From Pseudorasbora parva (lineage: Eukaryota > Chordata > Actinopteri > Cypriniformes > Gobionidae): a DNA stretch of 64,000 nt. Every line of letters begins with the position of its first letter. The stretch's first letter is position 1. The stretch spans positions 4,986,964 to 5,050,963 of the forward strand of contig NC_090185.1 in NCBI RefSeq assembly GCF_024679245.1, written 5' to 3'. The position numbers were made by a program, and so were the translations under genes. Under the pieces are notes generated by a model. The model had not been told where the DNA came from. It saw only the letters and a program-made list of their open reading frames with translations, and made no database searches. Shown here one piece after another: positions 22,341-34,639 of this stretch.

Positions 22341-23695
22341 CGAACGGGTTAATTTATTCCAGCGAATGGATCGATTTAACGGGTTGCTTTAACCCAACGA
22401 ATGGGTTAATTTATCCTAGTGAATGGGTTGATTTAACGTGTTGCTTTAACCCAACGAACGGGTTAATGTATCCCAGCGAATGGGTTGATTTATCCCAGCG
22501 AACGGATTGATTTATCCCAGCGAACGCGCTGATTTAACCTAACGAACAGGTTGATTTAACCCAACAAACAGGTTGATTTAACCCAACAAACGGGTTGATT
22601 TATCCCAGTGAACGGGTTGATTTAACCCAACGAGCGGGTTAATTTATCCCAGCGAACAGGTTGATTTAACCCAACGAATGGGTTAATTTATCCTAGCGAA
22701 TGGGTTGATTTAACGGGTTGCTTTAACCCAACGAACGGGTTAATTTATCCCAGCGAATGGGTTGATTTAACGGGTTGCTTTAACCCAACGAATGGGTTAA
22801 TATATATCCCAGCACACGGGTTGACTTAACCCAACGAATGGGTTAATATATATCCCAGCACACGGGTTGACTTAACCCAATGAACGGGTTGATTTAACCC
22901 AACGATCAGGGTTGATTTAACCCCACGAACGGGTTAATTTATCCCAAAGAACGGGTTGATTTAACCCAACGATCGGGTTGATTTAACCCAACGAACGGGT
23001 TAATTTATTCCAGCGAATGGATCGATTTAACGGGTTGCTTTAACCCAACGAACGGGTTAATTTATCCCAGCGAACAGGTTGATTTAACCTAACGATCGGG
23101 TTGCTTTAACCCAGCGAATGGGTTTATTTAGCCCAGCAAATGGGTGGTTTCAACCCAGCTAATGGGCCGTTTTAACCAAATGAACGGTTGGATTTAACCC
23201 AACGATCGGGTTGATTTAACCCAACGAACGGGTTGTTTTAACCCAGCGAATTGGTCGTTTTTACCCAGCAAATGAGGTTTTAACCCAAAAATTGGGTTTT
23301 AACCCAGTGAATGCTGTATTTTAACTTAGAGGTTGGGTTATATGTTTGCCCATGTTGCTGGATAGTTTTATTGAACTCAACTATTGTTTAGAAATGACTA
23401 TTGCTGGTTTAAAATAAACCCAAATTATGTTGGAAATGAACATTTATGAATAAATTTAATGAATAATAATTGTCACTGTCACAGGCTGGAGTATCCTTTG
23501 GATTTGAGGTGTTGTTGGTTCATTGTGCTGCGAATCGGGATCAGACTCGGACATATATGGGCCAGGGCTTAAATAGTAAAATAACATTCCTTTCTTGATG
23601 TGCGTTGTTCATTCTCTTGACTGGTAATCTGAAGGAAAAATACAATCGCAAAAGTGTTGAACATGCTGATTTGTCTGCAGTGAAGTTTTACAGAG

Positions 23696-23698
<3 letters not shown>

Positions 23699-23751
<53 letters not shown>
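23699..23751. repeat. (GT)n microsatellite
   Basis: About 26 uninterrupted GT copies shortly after the right end of the inverted repeat. Flanking sequence 23563-23698 and 23752-24060 is unassigned. Confidence 0.97.
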
Positions 23752-23752
<1 letters not shown>

Positions 23753-24065
23753 GAAGTTATATCCACCAATCGGGCAGGCCAAGTAATAAAAAATTAACAT
23801 TCCAATTAATTGCGGGAGGATGCAATTTAAATCATTGTGTTTGTTTGATCAAGACATTTTGAGAGCCCTGTGGACGAATCATTCCGTTTGCTGTTTCTTG
23901 CGTTGTTTTTATGTTGAAGTACTAAAATTACAAAAAGTGTACCACTGTATTGTATTATTTATTAATTAATTAACATTTAATCAAGTGTAAGAAATTACGT
24001 TCAATTGGTTTTATTATTCTATGCATATATTTAAAATTTGTTTAATTTGTACACACACACATACA

Positions 24066-24961
24066 CAGTACAGGCCAAAAGTTTGGACACATTACTATTT
24101 GTAATGTTTTTGAAAGAAGTTTCTTCTGCTCATCAAGCCTGCAATTTGATCAAAATACAGAATTTTTTTAAAATATTGATATATATTATTACAATTTAAA
24201 ATAATTGTTTTTTAATTTATTATACTTTAAATGATGATTTATTTCTGTGATCAAAGCTGTATTTTCAGGATCATTCCTCCAGTCTTCAGTGATCATGATC
24301 CTCCAGAAATCATTCTCAGATGAGGATTCATTATGAGTGTTGGAAACAGTTCTGCTGACTAATATATCTGATGAATAAAAGGTTCAAAAGAACTGCATTT
24401 ATTCAAAATAAAAACATATCTTCAAATAATATAAATCTCCTTTAAATCTCAATTTTTATGAATTTAACACATCCTTGCTGAATAAAATTACTGATTTATT
24501 TAAAAAAGAAAGAAAAAAAAATTGAATGACCCCAAATGACTGACCATTGGTGTATTTTGTTTTTACAAAAGATTTCTATTTTGTAAACATTTGCTTCTTT
24601 TTTTTCTTTTTTTTATTAATCAAAGTATTATAATAAAAAAAAGTATCACAGGTTATGAAATATATTAGTGAGCAGAACTGATTCCAACACTCATAATGAA
24701 TCCTCATCTGAGAATGATTTCTGAAGGATCATGATCACTGAAGACTGGAGGAACGATCCTGAAAATACAGCTTTGATCACAGAAATAAATCATCATTTAA
24801 AGTAGAATAAATTGAAAACCAATTACTTTAAATTGTAATATAACACAATATTAAATTTTCTCCTGTATTTTTTATCAAATAAATGCAGGCTTGATGAGCA
24901 GAAGAAACTTCTTTCAAAAACATTACAAATAGTAATGTGTCCAAACTTTTGGCCTGTACTG
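24066..24961. mobile_element. palindromic Tc1-like MITE
   Basis: A full-length imperfect palindrome. The left half begins CAGTACAGGCCAAAAGTTTG and the right half ends with its complement. Internal phrases such as cctcatctgagaatgatttc also occur in inverted form, so the arms span several hundred bases around an AT-rich centre near 24540. TACA directly flanks both ends. The terminal motif resembles Tc1/mariner-derived foldback elements of fish. No coding content. Confidence 0.85.
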
Positions 24962-25059
24962 TACATAGGAAAATCATCAACTGGCAGTTTGGGGGAGACC
25001 TGATTTGTCATGACACTCACTTTCCATGTTTCCACTGTTATACGGTAGGGGGCGCTATT

Positions 25060-26735
25060 ACACATCTTCTAAAAGAGTACAGAATCTCCTGATCAAAACA
25101 CAGGTGAAGAAGAAGCAGAAAAAGCGATATATGCAATCATGTGCATATGTAAAATAATATTTTAATAATCAAACAAATACAGCACATAAATCAAAACTGC
25201 CTGATGTTACTGAGTGAACTGTCAACCCAGGACGAGCTATAGGACAGTGAAGCTCTGGGGTGTTGATGAACTCGATCTACTCAATCGGTGTTTTGATCCG
25301 CGTTTCAAATGTCGATAGATAAGAATGCATGAAGCTAGAATAAAACGGGTTAGTTTGATTAAAAGCAGAGGCTCGGTTCTTTCTCTTGACATAATGCATG
25401 TTGATAAAAATGTTGGCACTTCCTTCGAAAACGCTGGCGGGGAAAGGGTTAAATGACAACTCCAGCCGTGTTTATAATCAGAAATCTGTTGCAGTGTATT
25501 CTGACAGTGGCCTTAAGTGACGGCCGTTTAGGGAGCAGACCCGAGTCCCAGCATTATCCTGCCATCACAGCCCCTGTTTGACCAAACATGTAGCGCACAC
25601 TTGACATGTCAAGAACATGGCACGAGAACAGCTTATTACCCTCCTACGCATCCTATTCCACCAATAACATGTCCTGCTCGCCGCGCCGTCCTTTACAGAG
25701 GTTACTGATCCAACTCAAATGCATCCAGGGGACAAGAGAATGGATGTGTTATGATAATCACAGCATTTTTCATGGAAATGGAATTGACATATAGAGTATA
25801 AACCACGCCGCTCCATTATGAATGGTGCTATTATGAATAAATAATGTAGATCTCAAACAGAACAATGCATCTTGGGCCACCAAATCTAGTTTGCAGAGAC
25901 ACACCTGCCGGAAAACGAACACATAATATTTCTATTCGCGTATATTCATAAGGTTTTCCTCTCAGACTGACTTAGAAAGCATTCAAACTGTATAATGCTG
26001 GTCAAGAACATGTCTAGGTCATATTTCAACCAGAAAAATATAATGTTATGGGCAAATGCTCACACACGTACACAAAAACTTTTATTTAAAAACTTTTTTT
26101 CAAATTACAGAATTGAGAAATTGAGTGACGATGCCCAGTTGTAGTGAAAATAATGTCACAAGGCAAAAAAAAGCAACAAAAAACAATAGGTTTAGTTTAC
26201 TTTAAGCAAAATATACTCATTTATCGTTTCGAAATGTTCCTTAGACTTACCCAAACACCTTTACAGAAAACATACAGAACGATTGGCATACTCACGAATG
26301 ATGATTAACAATTTTACCTAATTTAACTGGGTCGCAAATTTAAACCGCATGAATAATCATAACCGCTTGAATTAGTCCATAGATATCAGATAAAGAAATT
26401 CCAGTTTCTGGTTTTCCAACTAAAAAAAAAAAACTTGCTGAGAGCAATAAAAGCATAAGGAACACTAGAATGTAAAACATGAATTAGATTGATAACAGCA
26501 GCAGATGTTTTGTTTATTGTTAATTCATGTGAACTAATGTTACTAATGTTAATAATGAAACCTAATTGTACAGTATTACAATTTTTGTGTGTGCGTCATT
26601 GTTGTGAACTAAAACTATTAAAAACGTTCATTGAAATAAAAAAATATATTATTTGGAAAAACTAACTACATGACAATTTGACTGAAAAGTTTACGCTGAG
26701 TAAACTTAACTGGGGGGAAAACTGAAATATAAATG
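25060..26735. other. unique region, candidate conserved non-coding island at 25480-26000
   Basis: 25060-25470 is unassigned and starts with gtagggggcgctattac, a phrase typical of fish repeats. 25480-26000 is non-repetitive with a conserved-looking texture (ttatgataatcacagcattt, gaatggtgctattatgaataa) and no coding frame beyond 62 codons. 26000-26735 is AT-rich without recognised features. Function is not shown by sequence alone. Confidence 0.3.
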
Positions 26736-26739
26736 AAAT

Positions 26740-27870
26740 CGAAATGATATATTGGCCGATACCATTAATTATATATATTTGAAAACCAAAAACGTATAAA
26801 TTGGCCGATAACTGAATCCTTTATGTTAAAAAAATTATTATGATAATCATTATATTGGCGGATACCAATAATTCTAAACATTTAACCAATATATTGCCCA
26901 ATGCCAATTATTCTTTAGATTTGAAAAACGCCAACTGATATATTGGTCAATACCGATAATTCTTTATATTTGAAAACCGATAACCAATATATTGGCCATG
27001 GCAATTATTCTTTATATTTGAAAACCAATAACCGATATATTGGCGATTCAATAATTTTTTATATTAGAAATGATAACCAATGTATTGGCCGATAGTAAAT
27101 ACCCGATAATTCATTATATTTGACAACCGATAACCAATAGATTTGCCAATGCCAATTATTCTTCATATTTGAAATAACTAACAGATTGGCTAATACCAAT
27201 AACTGATAATTCTTTAAATATGAAAACCGATTACCGATATATTGACCAATACCAATAACCGCTAATTATTTGCATTTGAAAACTGATAACCGTTATATTG
27301 GCTGATAGCAATAATTCTTTATATTTGAAAACCAATAACTGATATATTGGCGATTCAGTTATTTTTTATATTAGAAATGATAACCAAGGTATTGGCCGAT
27401 AGTAAATACCCGATAATTCATTATATTTGACAACCGATAAACAATAGATTTGCCAATGCCAATTATTCTTCATATTTGAAATAACTAACAGACTGGCTGA
27501 TACCAATAACTGATAATTCTTTAAATATGAAAACCGATTACCGATATATTGACCAATACTACTAATTCTTCATATTAGAAATGATAACGATGTATTGGCT
27601 GATACCAATAGCCGATAATTATTTGCATTTGAAAACCGATAACTGTTATATTGGCTGATAGCAATAATTCTATATATTTGAAAACCGATAACAGAAATTG
27701 GCAGATAACTGATAATCCTTTATATTTTTGTAAACTGATAACCATTATATTGGCTGATACCAATAACCGTTAATTCTTTATATTTGAAAACCGATAACTG
27801 GTATTATTGCCCGATAGCAATAATTCATTGTATTTGAAAAACAATATATTGGCCGATAAATCCAAATTGT
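26740..27870. repeat. degenerate ATATTGGCCGATA minisatellite
   Basis: Imperfect units of about 45-60 bp combine atattggccgatacc, aataattctttatatttg and aaaaccgataacc. A segment of about 306 bp is duplicated: gatagtaaatacccgataat appears near 27091 and 27397 with matching context on both sides. Copies are diverged, indicating an older array with a younger internal duplication. Confidence 0.88.
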
Positions 27871-28338
27871 TGTATAATTTTTGAGAGCCTGATTACTAAA
27901 AAAAGTGTCACCTTTAAAACCCACAACCCAAACACTTCAACATTAAAACACATATACACTGTAAACAAAAAACAAATGGCTCCAATTGAACATTTTCTAG
28001 TGACTGATCACATCAAAAAAATTTACTTGGCCAAATTGAATTTGTGAATTTATGCAATTTAATTCACAGAAATTCAATTTGGCTGACTAAAAAAAGTGTG
28101 TTATATATATTAAAAAAGTAACTCGACTACATTACTTGCGAACAGAGCATCAAAATACATGTGCCATGCATTTAAAATTTCTAACCGTAAAAAATTTGCA
28201 TACCAATATGGATATCAGATGGGACGATATATCGTACCTTACTAAAAAAAACCTCTTAAAACCGACTTTATGTGGTTTATTGATCTTAGCTGGCCGGCGT
28301 GCTGGCATACACTAGTCCGGCTGGTCTGGTTTGATGGT
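27871..28338. other. unassigned AT-rich sequence
   Basis: No gene or classified repeat. A short inverted repeat (caaattgaatttgtgaattt with its complement, 28031-28085) could form a hairpin. Confidence 0.4.
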
Positions 28339-28342
28339 TTAA

Positions 28343-29262
28343 AGGACAACTCCGGTGAGAAATGAACCTAGGGGTAATTAACAGATGGTTACAGAGTAGA
28401 TCGTTCTCTGGGATGCGTTTTCTTGAAAATCGAATGTAAAGAGTTTTATCTTTAAAAACAGATTAGCTTATAACACTAGTCTATGGGGCACAGGGTAGAC
28501 ACAGGGTGGTAAAATTAAATCGCTAGTTAATACCGCTAACAAGGCTCAAAATAGCCTCACACTAACACGGCAGCATAATGAGGGTCCCTACATGCAAACC
28601 GAAGCATTGAGAACTTTGTTAGAGTACAAACAGTTTAATAAGAAGATACGTTGTAAACATAGTGCCTTACGCGTTCACGGACAGGCACCATCTTGGAAAA
28701 CAGTCTCGATGAATCGATCTACGAGCGCTGTTCTAAGTGAGCTGGTCGATAGGAATTAAGTTTGTGAAATGTAATAACATGGACATTTTTATTTTTATTT
28801 ATTTATTTTCTCTGTTGTGTTCAGTGTTTTCTTCCGGAAACAACGGACCATATGAGACTCAAAGTCACAGTTCATCACTTAGCAGAGCGCTCGTGGCTCG
28901 ATGAGTCGAGACTGTTTTCCAAGATGGCGCCTGTCCGTGAACGCGTAAAGCACTATGTTTATAAAGTGTCTTCTTATTAAACTGTTTGTACTCTTACAAA
29001 GTTCTCAATGCTTCGGTTTGCATGTTGGGACCCTCATTATGCTGCCGTGTTAGTGTGAGGCTATTTTTTAGCCTTGTTAGCGGTATTAACTAGCGATTTA
29101 ATTTCACTACTGTGTGCCCCATAGACTAGTGTTATAAGCTAATCTGTGTTTAGAGATAAAACTCTTTACATTCGGTTTTCATGAAAACGCATCCCAGAGA
29201 ACGATCTACTCAGTAACCATCTGTTAATTACCCCTAGGGTCATTTCTCACCGGAGGTGTCCT
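28343..29262. mobile_element. TTAA-flanked palindromic element, 920 bp
   Basis: The ends AGGACAACTCCGGTGAGAAA and the complement of AGGACACCTCCGGTGAGAAA are each bordered by TTAA (28339-28342 and 29263-29266). The arms pair over about 400 bp (aacactagtctatggggca and its complement; acgcgttcacggacaggc and its complement) around a T-rich centre near 28790. There is no transposase. TTAA duplication suggests piggyBac-type mobilisation; the family name is inference. Confidence 0.85.
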
Positions 29263-29311
29263 TTAAGCAGGCAAACTATTCATAACACATACAACCGTAC
29301 GTTCCTAGGAG

Positions 29312-30090
29312 CAGAGCTGGACAGTAACGAAGCACATTTAAGAACACTTTTTGAGTATCTGTACTTTACTTGAGTATTATTTTTTTCTGGAAACGTATGA
29401 CTTTTACTTCACTACATTTCTATCAGGGTTGAAAGTTGTTTCTGTAGCAGCTCTGAAAGTCAGTGGATGATTTTTTTTCCTTCTTTAAAAGGTTTTTTGT
29501 TGTTGTCGTTGCAGACAGTCTATCAGAAATCAACTTTTTTTTGAACACTGATTAGTTCATAGCAAAATGGAAGAAGACTGTTCCTCGGCACAGTGTGTGC
29601 ACCCAAAGCCATACTTTGAAAGTTAAAAAAGCAAGATTAGTTTAGGTGGCATACACTTGGTGCATGTCTTATAAAATATTAAAAAATATAAACGTCTGGA
29701 AGAAAGAGAAGAGTAAAGTTGGGAGAATATCAGATGTGTATCAGTGTATTGGATCCGTGCATTCGGTCTTAAAGTGACAGCAGCTTTATAAAGAGCTTTG
29801 TAACTTATATTCAAGTATTTAAATGAGTTTAAGTTAGTCGTATGCTAGTATCTCAGATGAAGCATCACTGACTGGCTTAAACCATGATGGCATAGTGAGC
29901 ATTAATACAATAATAATAAAATATGGAAATGTACTTTTGATACTTAAGTACTTCTGAAAACAAATACTTCTCTACTTTTAATTGAGTAAAAATCTGTTTT
30001 TACAACTTTCACTTGTAACGCAGTAATATTTGACCAGCAGAACTGTTACTTTTACTCAAGTAATGAAGATGTGTAGTTTGTCCACCTCTA
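29312..30090. mobile_element. hAT-type non-autonomous element, 779 bp
   Basis: The left end CAGAGCTGGACAGTAACGAA and the right end GTTTGTCCACCTCTA form short imperfect inverted repeats. The flanks cctaggag and cctacaag match at six of eight positions, a decayed 8-bp duplication typical of hAT. The subterminal regions have the repeated acttgagta/tactcaagta motifs. The left end matches the split copy at 18276-18372 and 19388-19413. No coding sequence. Confidence 0.85.
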
Positions 30091-30161
30091 CCTACAAGAT
30101 TGTCAAACAACAGAAAGTAGCCAAGATTTAGTGTCCTAACCCTTCAAACGCAACCAGCCAG

Positions 30162-31122
30162 GGCCGGGTTTCCCAATAACGATGTATCTTAGCTATTAAG
30201 AGCGCGTTCTACGTGTGAAGTTACGATCACTCGCAGCAATTCCACGTGCGTTTCCCAAAAATGTACTTAACATGATCGCGCGAGAACACGCTCTAAGTAC
30301 TACTTAAGAGTCGTCGTCCATTTGCAAAATACTGAAATATAACCTTATACTGAATCGATTCCTCTGAAGGGTTCACCTAATAATTGTCATCTGATGTGGA
30401 TTAGCAATCAAAGCACGTCTATATAAAGCAACTACCTACAGGCTGAGGCACTGACAAAATGGCTGAAAAGAAGAAGAAAAAGATACCTTTCAAAAAGACG
30501 AAATCAATATACTTCTAGAGGAGGTGGAGCGGGAAAAGATATTATTTTCAACAGATTTAAAGGGCATCGTACAAACAAAGAGAAACAAAACATCTGGGAG
30601 GACATTTCTACCAAATTAAAAGTTAAACTTTTAGTTAAAAGATCGGGTAAAGAGGTCTGCAAGAAATGGCAGGATTTTGCAAGCCTGACAAAAAGGAAGA
30701 GAGCACTGCAGAGAAATGTCCAATACATGGCTGGTTTTCGTGCACGTCAGCAAGTCATTGACATATTTTTTTTTGAGTTTATCTCTATTTTTCCCAGTTT
30801 TTAAAGTATATTTTATACATTACTTATTTTTTTTTTTTTTCTCTTTTTATTTTTGCTGTCATTTAATTCAGATGTGTATTTGTAATTTTTTTGTTTGTTA
30901 CCTGCCATCATAAAAAAAAAAAAAAAAAAACGTATACGCCTAGTGTTGTCACAATGCACTTGAATAAAGTTAAAGGTGTAATCTGCCGGTTGTCCTGTAG
31001 GGGACCTCATAACTCTCTCTTCTTACGATACACTTGAGCTTTACGATTACTCCAGAGCACTCGTAGATCTACGATCATTATCAAGTGCTACTTAAGTTAC
31101 GATGCTTTTGGGAAACAGACCT
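30162..31122 (+). mobile_element. PIF/Harbinger-type element remnant
   Basis: The left end GGGCCGGGTTTCCCAATAAC and the right end GATGCTTTTGGGAAACAGAC are imperfect inverted repeats of the GTTTCCCAAAAGCATCGT type known from fish Harbinger elements. Subterminal DNA is rich in acgatc/taagta motifs. The interior contains a Myb-like pseudogene but no DDE transposase, so it is an internally deleted copy. A 3-bp target duplication could not be assigned with confidence. Confidence 0.75.
30459..30728 (+). pseudogene. Harbinger Myb/SANT-like protein pseudogene
   Basis: Harbinger elements encode a second, Myb/SANT-like protein that binds DNA and aids the transposase in the nucleus. Here an ATG at 30459 opens a lysine-rich N-terminus (MAEKKKKKIPFKK). 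After a frame change comes EINILLEEVEREK, and after another NIWEDISTKL and EVCKKWQDFASLTKRK, the tryptophan-bearing helices of the SANT fold. At least two single-base frameshifts break it. A GC-box or TATA was not sought; tctatataaagc at about 30419 sits about 40 bp upstream and could be the old TATA box. Confidence 0.8.
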
Positions 31123-31129
31123 TAATATT

Positions 31130-33290
31130 AAGATCACTCGTACGATTGTTTTTATGATCAATTTAGGCTTACTGGTAATCTGGCATACCGGGCATTTTCC
31201 CGGTGGGCCAACACACTTTGGGGCCGATAGGTTATTGATTTAATGTATTTATTTGCCACTGACTGGCCCATCATGCAGCGACAGCGGGCGATTGGTTTGT
31301 CTTCTGAATTGACAGGCCAAAGCGAGAGAGACCTCCCCTCCATATTACTCCATATTAATTTTTTTTTCTTTTTGAGCGCATGGAACTGGCGAATATCCGC
31401 ACAGCGCAGCCGCTGAAGAACATAAGCTGCGTTTCTGCTGCTCTATGAACGGCACTTTGACTCCAAATTTAGTTTTATACAGTCGTGTGATATACATTAC
31501 AGGTTCTGTGTTGAATCAGCTGAAAACAGCCGCGAGCATTTAAATACATGACGAGATAAAGTGGAAAACGGCAATACACACAAACGTTTCACTTTAGCAC
31601 AAACACAATTTACCTTGCAGCTACTAACAGCGAATAAATATGGTGTTTTGGGAGAAAAATGTATTAAAAATGTTGCTAGTATTACTTAAAATAACATTGC
31701 AGAACAGAAATAACTTTCATAGAGGCTGTTTTGGTATTTTCTACAGGTGTTTAAAATTTGTATTAATTACAAAATTTATAGTTTTTATATCTGTTTTATA
31801 TATTTTAGAAACCATATAGCCATATAATCAGGGAGCAAGGTTTTTAACAGTCTTTGTTTTTTTTACCCTGTGACTACCAAGATCTTACATTTAAATGAAA
31901 CTGGTCTACAGTTAAACTACAGTCTAAAACAGCTTTAAAGTCTGGATCCCATGAACTAAGGACAACTTTTTTCTCTCTCTCTAAATGTTTTATGAACTTT
32001 TTTAATAGATCTAATGAAATTAGATGTCATTTCAATGATAACCTCTTGAAAGATAGATAGTGTCTTACATAAATTATGTAACTCTTGAAAAATAGGATTG
32101 TTTTTAAAGTTCAACCCAAAAATGTAATCGTTTATTCACCCTAATGTCATTCCAAACCTGAACGAATTTATTTCTTTGTAACAAAAAAATTTGAGTCTGT
32201 TCATACAATATTCAAATGGTAGCCTAACCAAAATGGCTGGGTTGCTTACAGTCTTCAAAACATCTTTTGTGTTTCACAGAAGTCATAAAGGTTTGGAAGT
32301 AAATAATGACAGCATTTACATTTACTTTACTGCATCCTAGCTCAAAATCAGTGCTTTACTGTCAAGCGCATTTCTGTGTGACAAAAGTGCAATGTTAGGT
32401 TTGCAGTAAATCTGATAATATCCATCATTATTTGTCCCTGTCCTTGTTTTATTTATTTACTCAAATTTAAGGCCCTAACCCCAGCAAAAACATTCACGGG
32501 GAGCTCATGGGCCGGATGGGCTGGGTTTGCCAGGCCGAATTTGAGCCCCAGTGTGTCAGTGTGGCCATCCGCAGCAGGAAAGTTATAATTGTTTCTTTGT
32601 GATGCCGGTGTGCGTCTGACACTGCAGAAAAACCCAGCGAGAAACGCTCACAGGTGACGAGAGGAAAATCGATAGCCGTCCACAATACACGGTATTAATT
32701 TCCGGCCTGCCGTGTATCTGTCAGGTCGCGAGCCCAGTGCGCTCTCTCTCTGTTCTGTTGGTTCTGCTGACTGCTTGTTTTAGGGAACGGGGAGACTTTT
32801 GTCTTTCATTTGCTGCTCTTTTATCATTTATAGCCAGACCGACAGAACTAGAAGTTGCTTAATGTGAAGTTTTATTAACTAATTTCGGGAGGAGCACGTT
32901 CAGATAATTCAACCTAAACAATGGAGCTCGTCAGATAACGTAACCTAATTAAGCCCAAGCGGAGCATGTCCAGATAATTAAACACGAGTGGAGCATACTA
33001 AGCTAATCAATTTAATCAACAACTGGAGGAGTGTATATATACACCCTCCACCATCTCCTCACTTTGATTTAATAAAACTCTTAAGGGTTAAATAAAACTC
33101 TTAATACTCTCGGTTAAGGCAAAAAATTCGGAGCCCTCCCCTTGACAGCACGCCAAATACACATAATCTTTTCTCTATTTAATTGGATGTAAGTGTGAAT
33201 AAGTGAAAGTCTGTTATAATTATTTATGCTTCTGTTGTCATTTATTAAAGAAACTATACCAGATGCCACAGTTCAGCCCTTAACTCAAAA
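31130..33290. other. unassigned sequence, probably old transposon parts
   Basis: 31150-31345 (gcataccgggcattttcccgg, gggccgataggttattg) and 32490-32560 (tgggctgggtttgccaggcc) resemble fish hAT-type repeats but I cannot join them. 31345-32480 is mostly AT-rich. 32860-33130 contains agcacgttcagataatt and agcatgtccagataatt phrases, and gtgtatatatacaccc, which suggest another repeat. No gene was recognised. Confidence 0.3.
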
Positions 33291-33313
33291 AACAATTGGT
33301 GCTATTTGGCACT

Positions 33314-34612
33314 AAAAGTGGTTCTTGGCTTGTAATCATAGGGGAACCACTTTTGGTGCCAAATAGCACCATATCTTTAAAGGGGCTCTACAGCACCTTT
33401 GTCAAATGGGGCTATGTAAAACCCATAAGAGGTGCCATATCGCATTTTATTCCTTCCTCAATGATGGTGCTAAACGGGCTTGAAAGGTTCTTTGTACAGC
33501 AGTGGTGCTCTATAGCACCTTTACCACCCCAAAGAACTGCTGAAGAACCATACAGGGGCTTAACAGGTTCTGTATATGGCAACGGTGCTATATAGCACCT
33601 CAGTCATCCCAAAGAACCGCTGAAGAACTGCTGAAGAACCAAGATTTGGTGCTATACAGCACTTAAAGTGGTTCCCTATTACCCCTTTTCCACCAAGGCA
33701 GTGCTGGTGCTAAATCGGAGCCAGAGCCTAGTTTCAAATCGGTTCTTTGTGTTTCCACAGCCAAAGCACCAGCTCCGAGCCAGGAAAAGTGGTTCTTAAG
33801 TAACACCAAAACATTGCTGGGCTAGAAGTAAGAACCGCTTGCGTCACCGGCTGGGGGCGGCGTTACCGTGATCAACAAGATGAACACAAACCTGTGACCG
33901 CCATTTTTTCAATAGCAGCTAATCAAGCTAACAGCTGCTGGATTGTAATCTCCGTCTATACAAATCATGGAGAGCTGCAGGAATGCGTTGGATTTGCGGC
34001 GTTTTAATGCTTATGTAGGATCATAAAGCCATGAGCCACTGAGGGAAGGCTTGTTCGAGATGCATCGGCGCGCGCTGTGCAGACCGATCGCCGTATGACA
34101 TCAAAGTAGAGCGAGCGCCAACGACTCCTTATGCTTTTGAATCGCTCGCGCGGTATTTTGATATCATACACGGATCGGTCTGCGCAGCGCCGATGCATCT
34201 CGAACAAGCCTGGTGTGTTTGTATTTCCCGCTGCCTCGCTAGCATTGCTAAAACGCTAGCGAGAAAGATGAGACGTATACAGTGACGTAAGACCTAGCTC
34301 TGCGGTGGCTCTCTTACATGTGGAAAGCCAAACCGGTTCATAATGGCTCTCAAGTCGAACCAACTTAGAACTGACACTAGCACGGGCTCTGAACTAGCAC
34401 TCGGTTCATTCTGGTGGAAAAGGGGTATCAGTCATCCCAAAGAACCGGTGAAGAACCGCTGAAGAACCATACAGGGGCTTAACAGGTTCTGTATATGGTA
34501 ACGGTGCTATATAGCACCTCAGTCATCCCAAAGAACTGCTGAAGAACCAAGATTTGGTGCTATACAGCACTTAAAGTGGTTACCCTATGATTGCAAGCCA
34601 AAGAACCACTTA
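33314..34612. mobile_element. element with AGTGGTTCTT ends, carrying a nested insertion
   Basis: The ends share agtggttcttggcttgtaat and its complement (34561-34612), each followed by a run containing aaccactttt and ggtgctat-agcacc. The interior has repeated aaagaaccgctgaagaacc and gctatatagcacc motifs. A second element (33682-34425) is nested inside; the host sequence cagtcatcccaaagaacc occurs on both sides of it. Non-autonomous; superfamily uncertain. Confidence 0.75.
33682..34425. mobile_element. nested element with CCCCTTTTCCACCA ends
   Basis: Inverted ends CCCCTTTTCCACCA and TGGTGGAAAAGGGG are further matched by tgctggtgct and agcactcgg-type sequence. Internally, ggcttgttcgagatgcatcg (34049-34070) is repeated in inverted form at about 34187-34210 with adjacent agaccgatc sequence, giving a second palindrome of about 165 bp. 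Resembles Harbinger-type MITEs, but the flanking 3-mers (tta, tat) do not match, so this is tentative. Confidence 0.7.
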
Positions 34613-34639
34613 GTTCCATCGGTTAGTTGAAAATGTCGG

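Larger units (their letters stand above)
20107..23562 (-). repeat. right arm of giant inverted repeat (GGGTTAA array)
   Basis: About 3.2 kb of tandem 20-22-bp units (tgatttaacccaacgaacgg and the atcccagcgaa variants) ends in a 240-bp unique terminal segment at 23330-23562 that mirrors 18373-18620. The arm is over three times longer than the left arm. It includes a hAT MITE (20496-20642) and a 480-bp near-perfect tandem duplication (21381-22340). No transposase is present. Confidence 0.92.
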
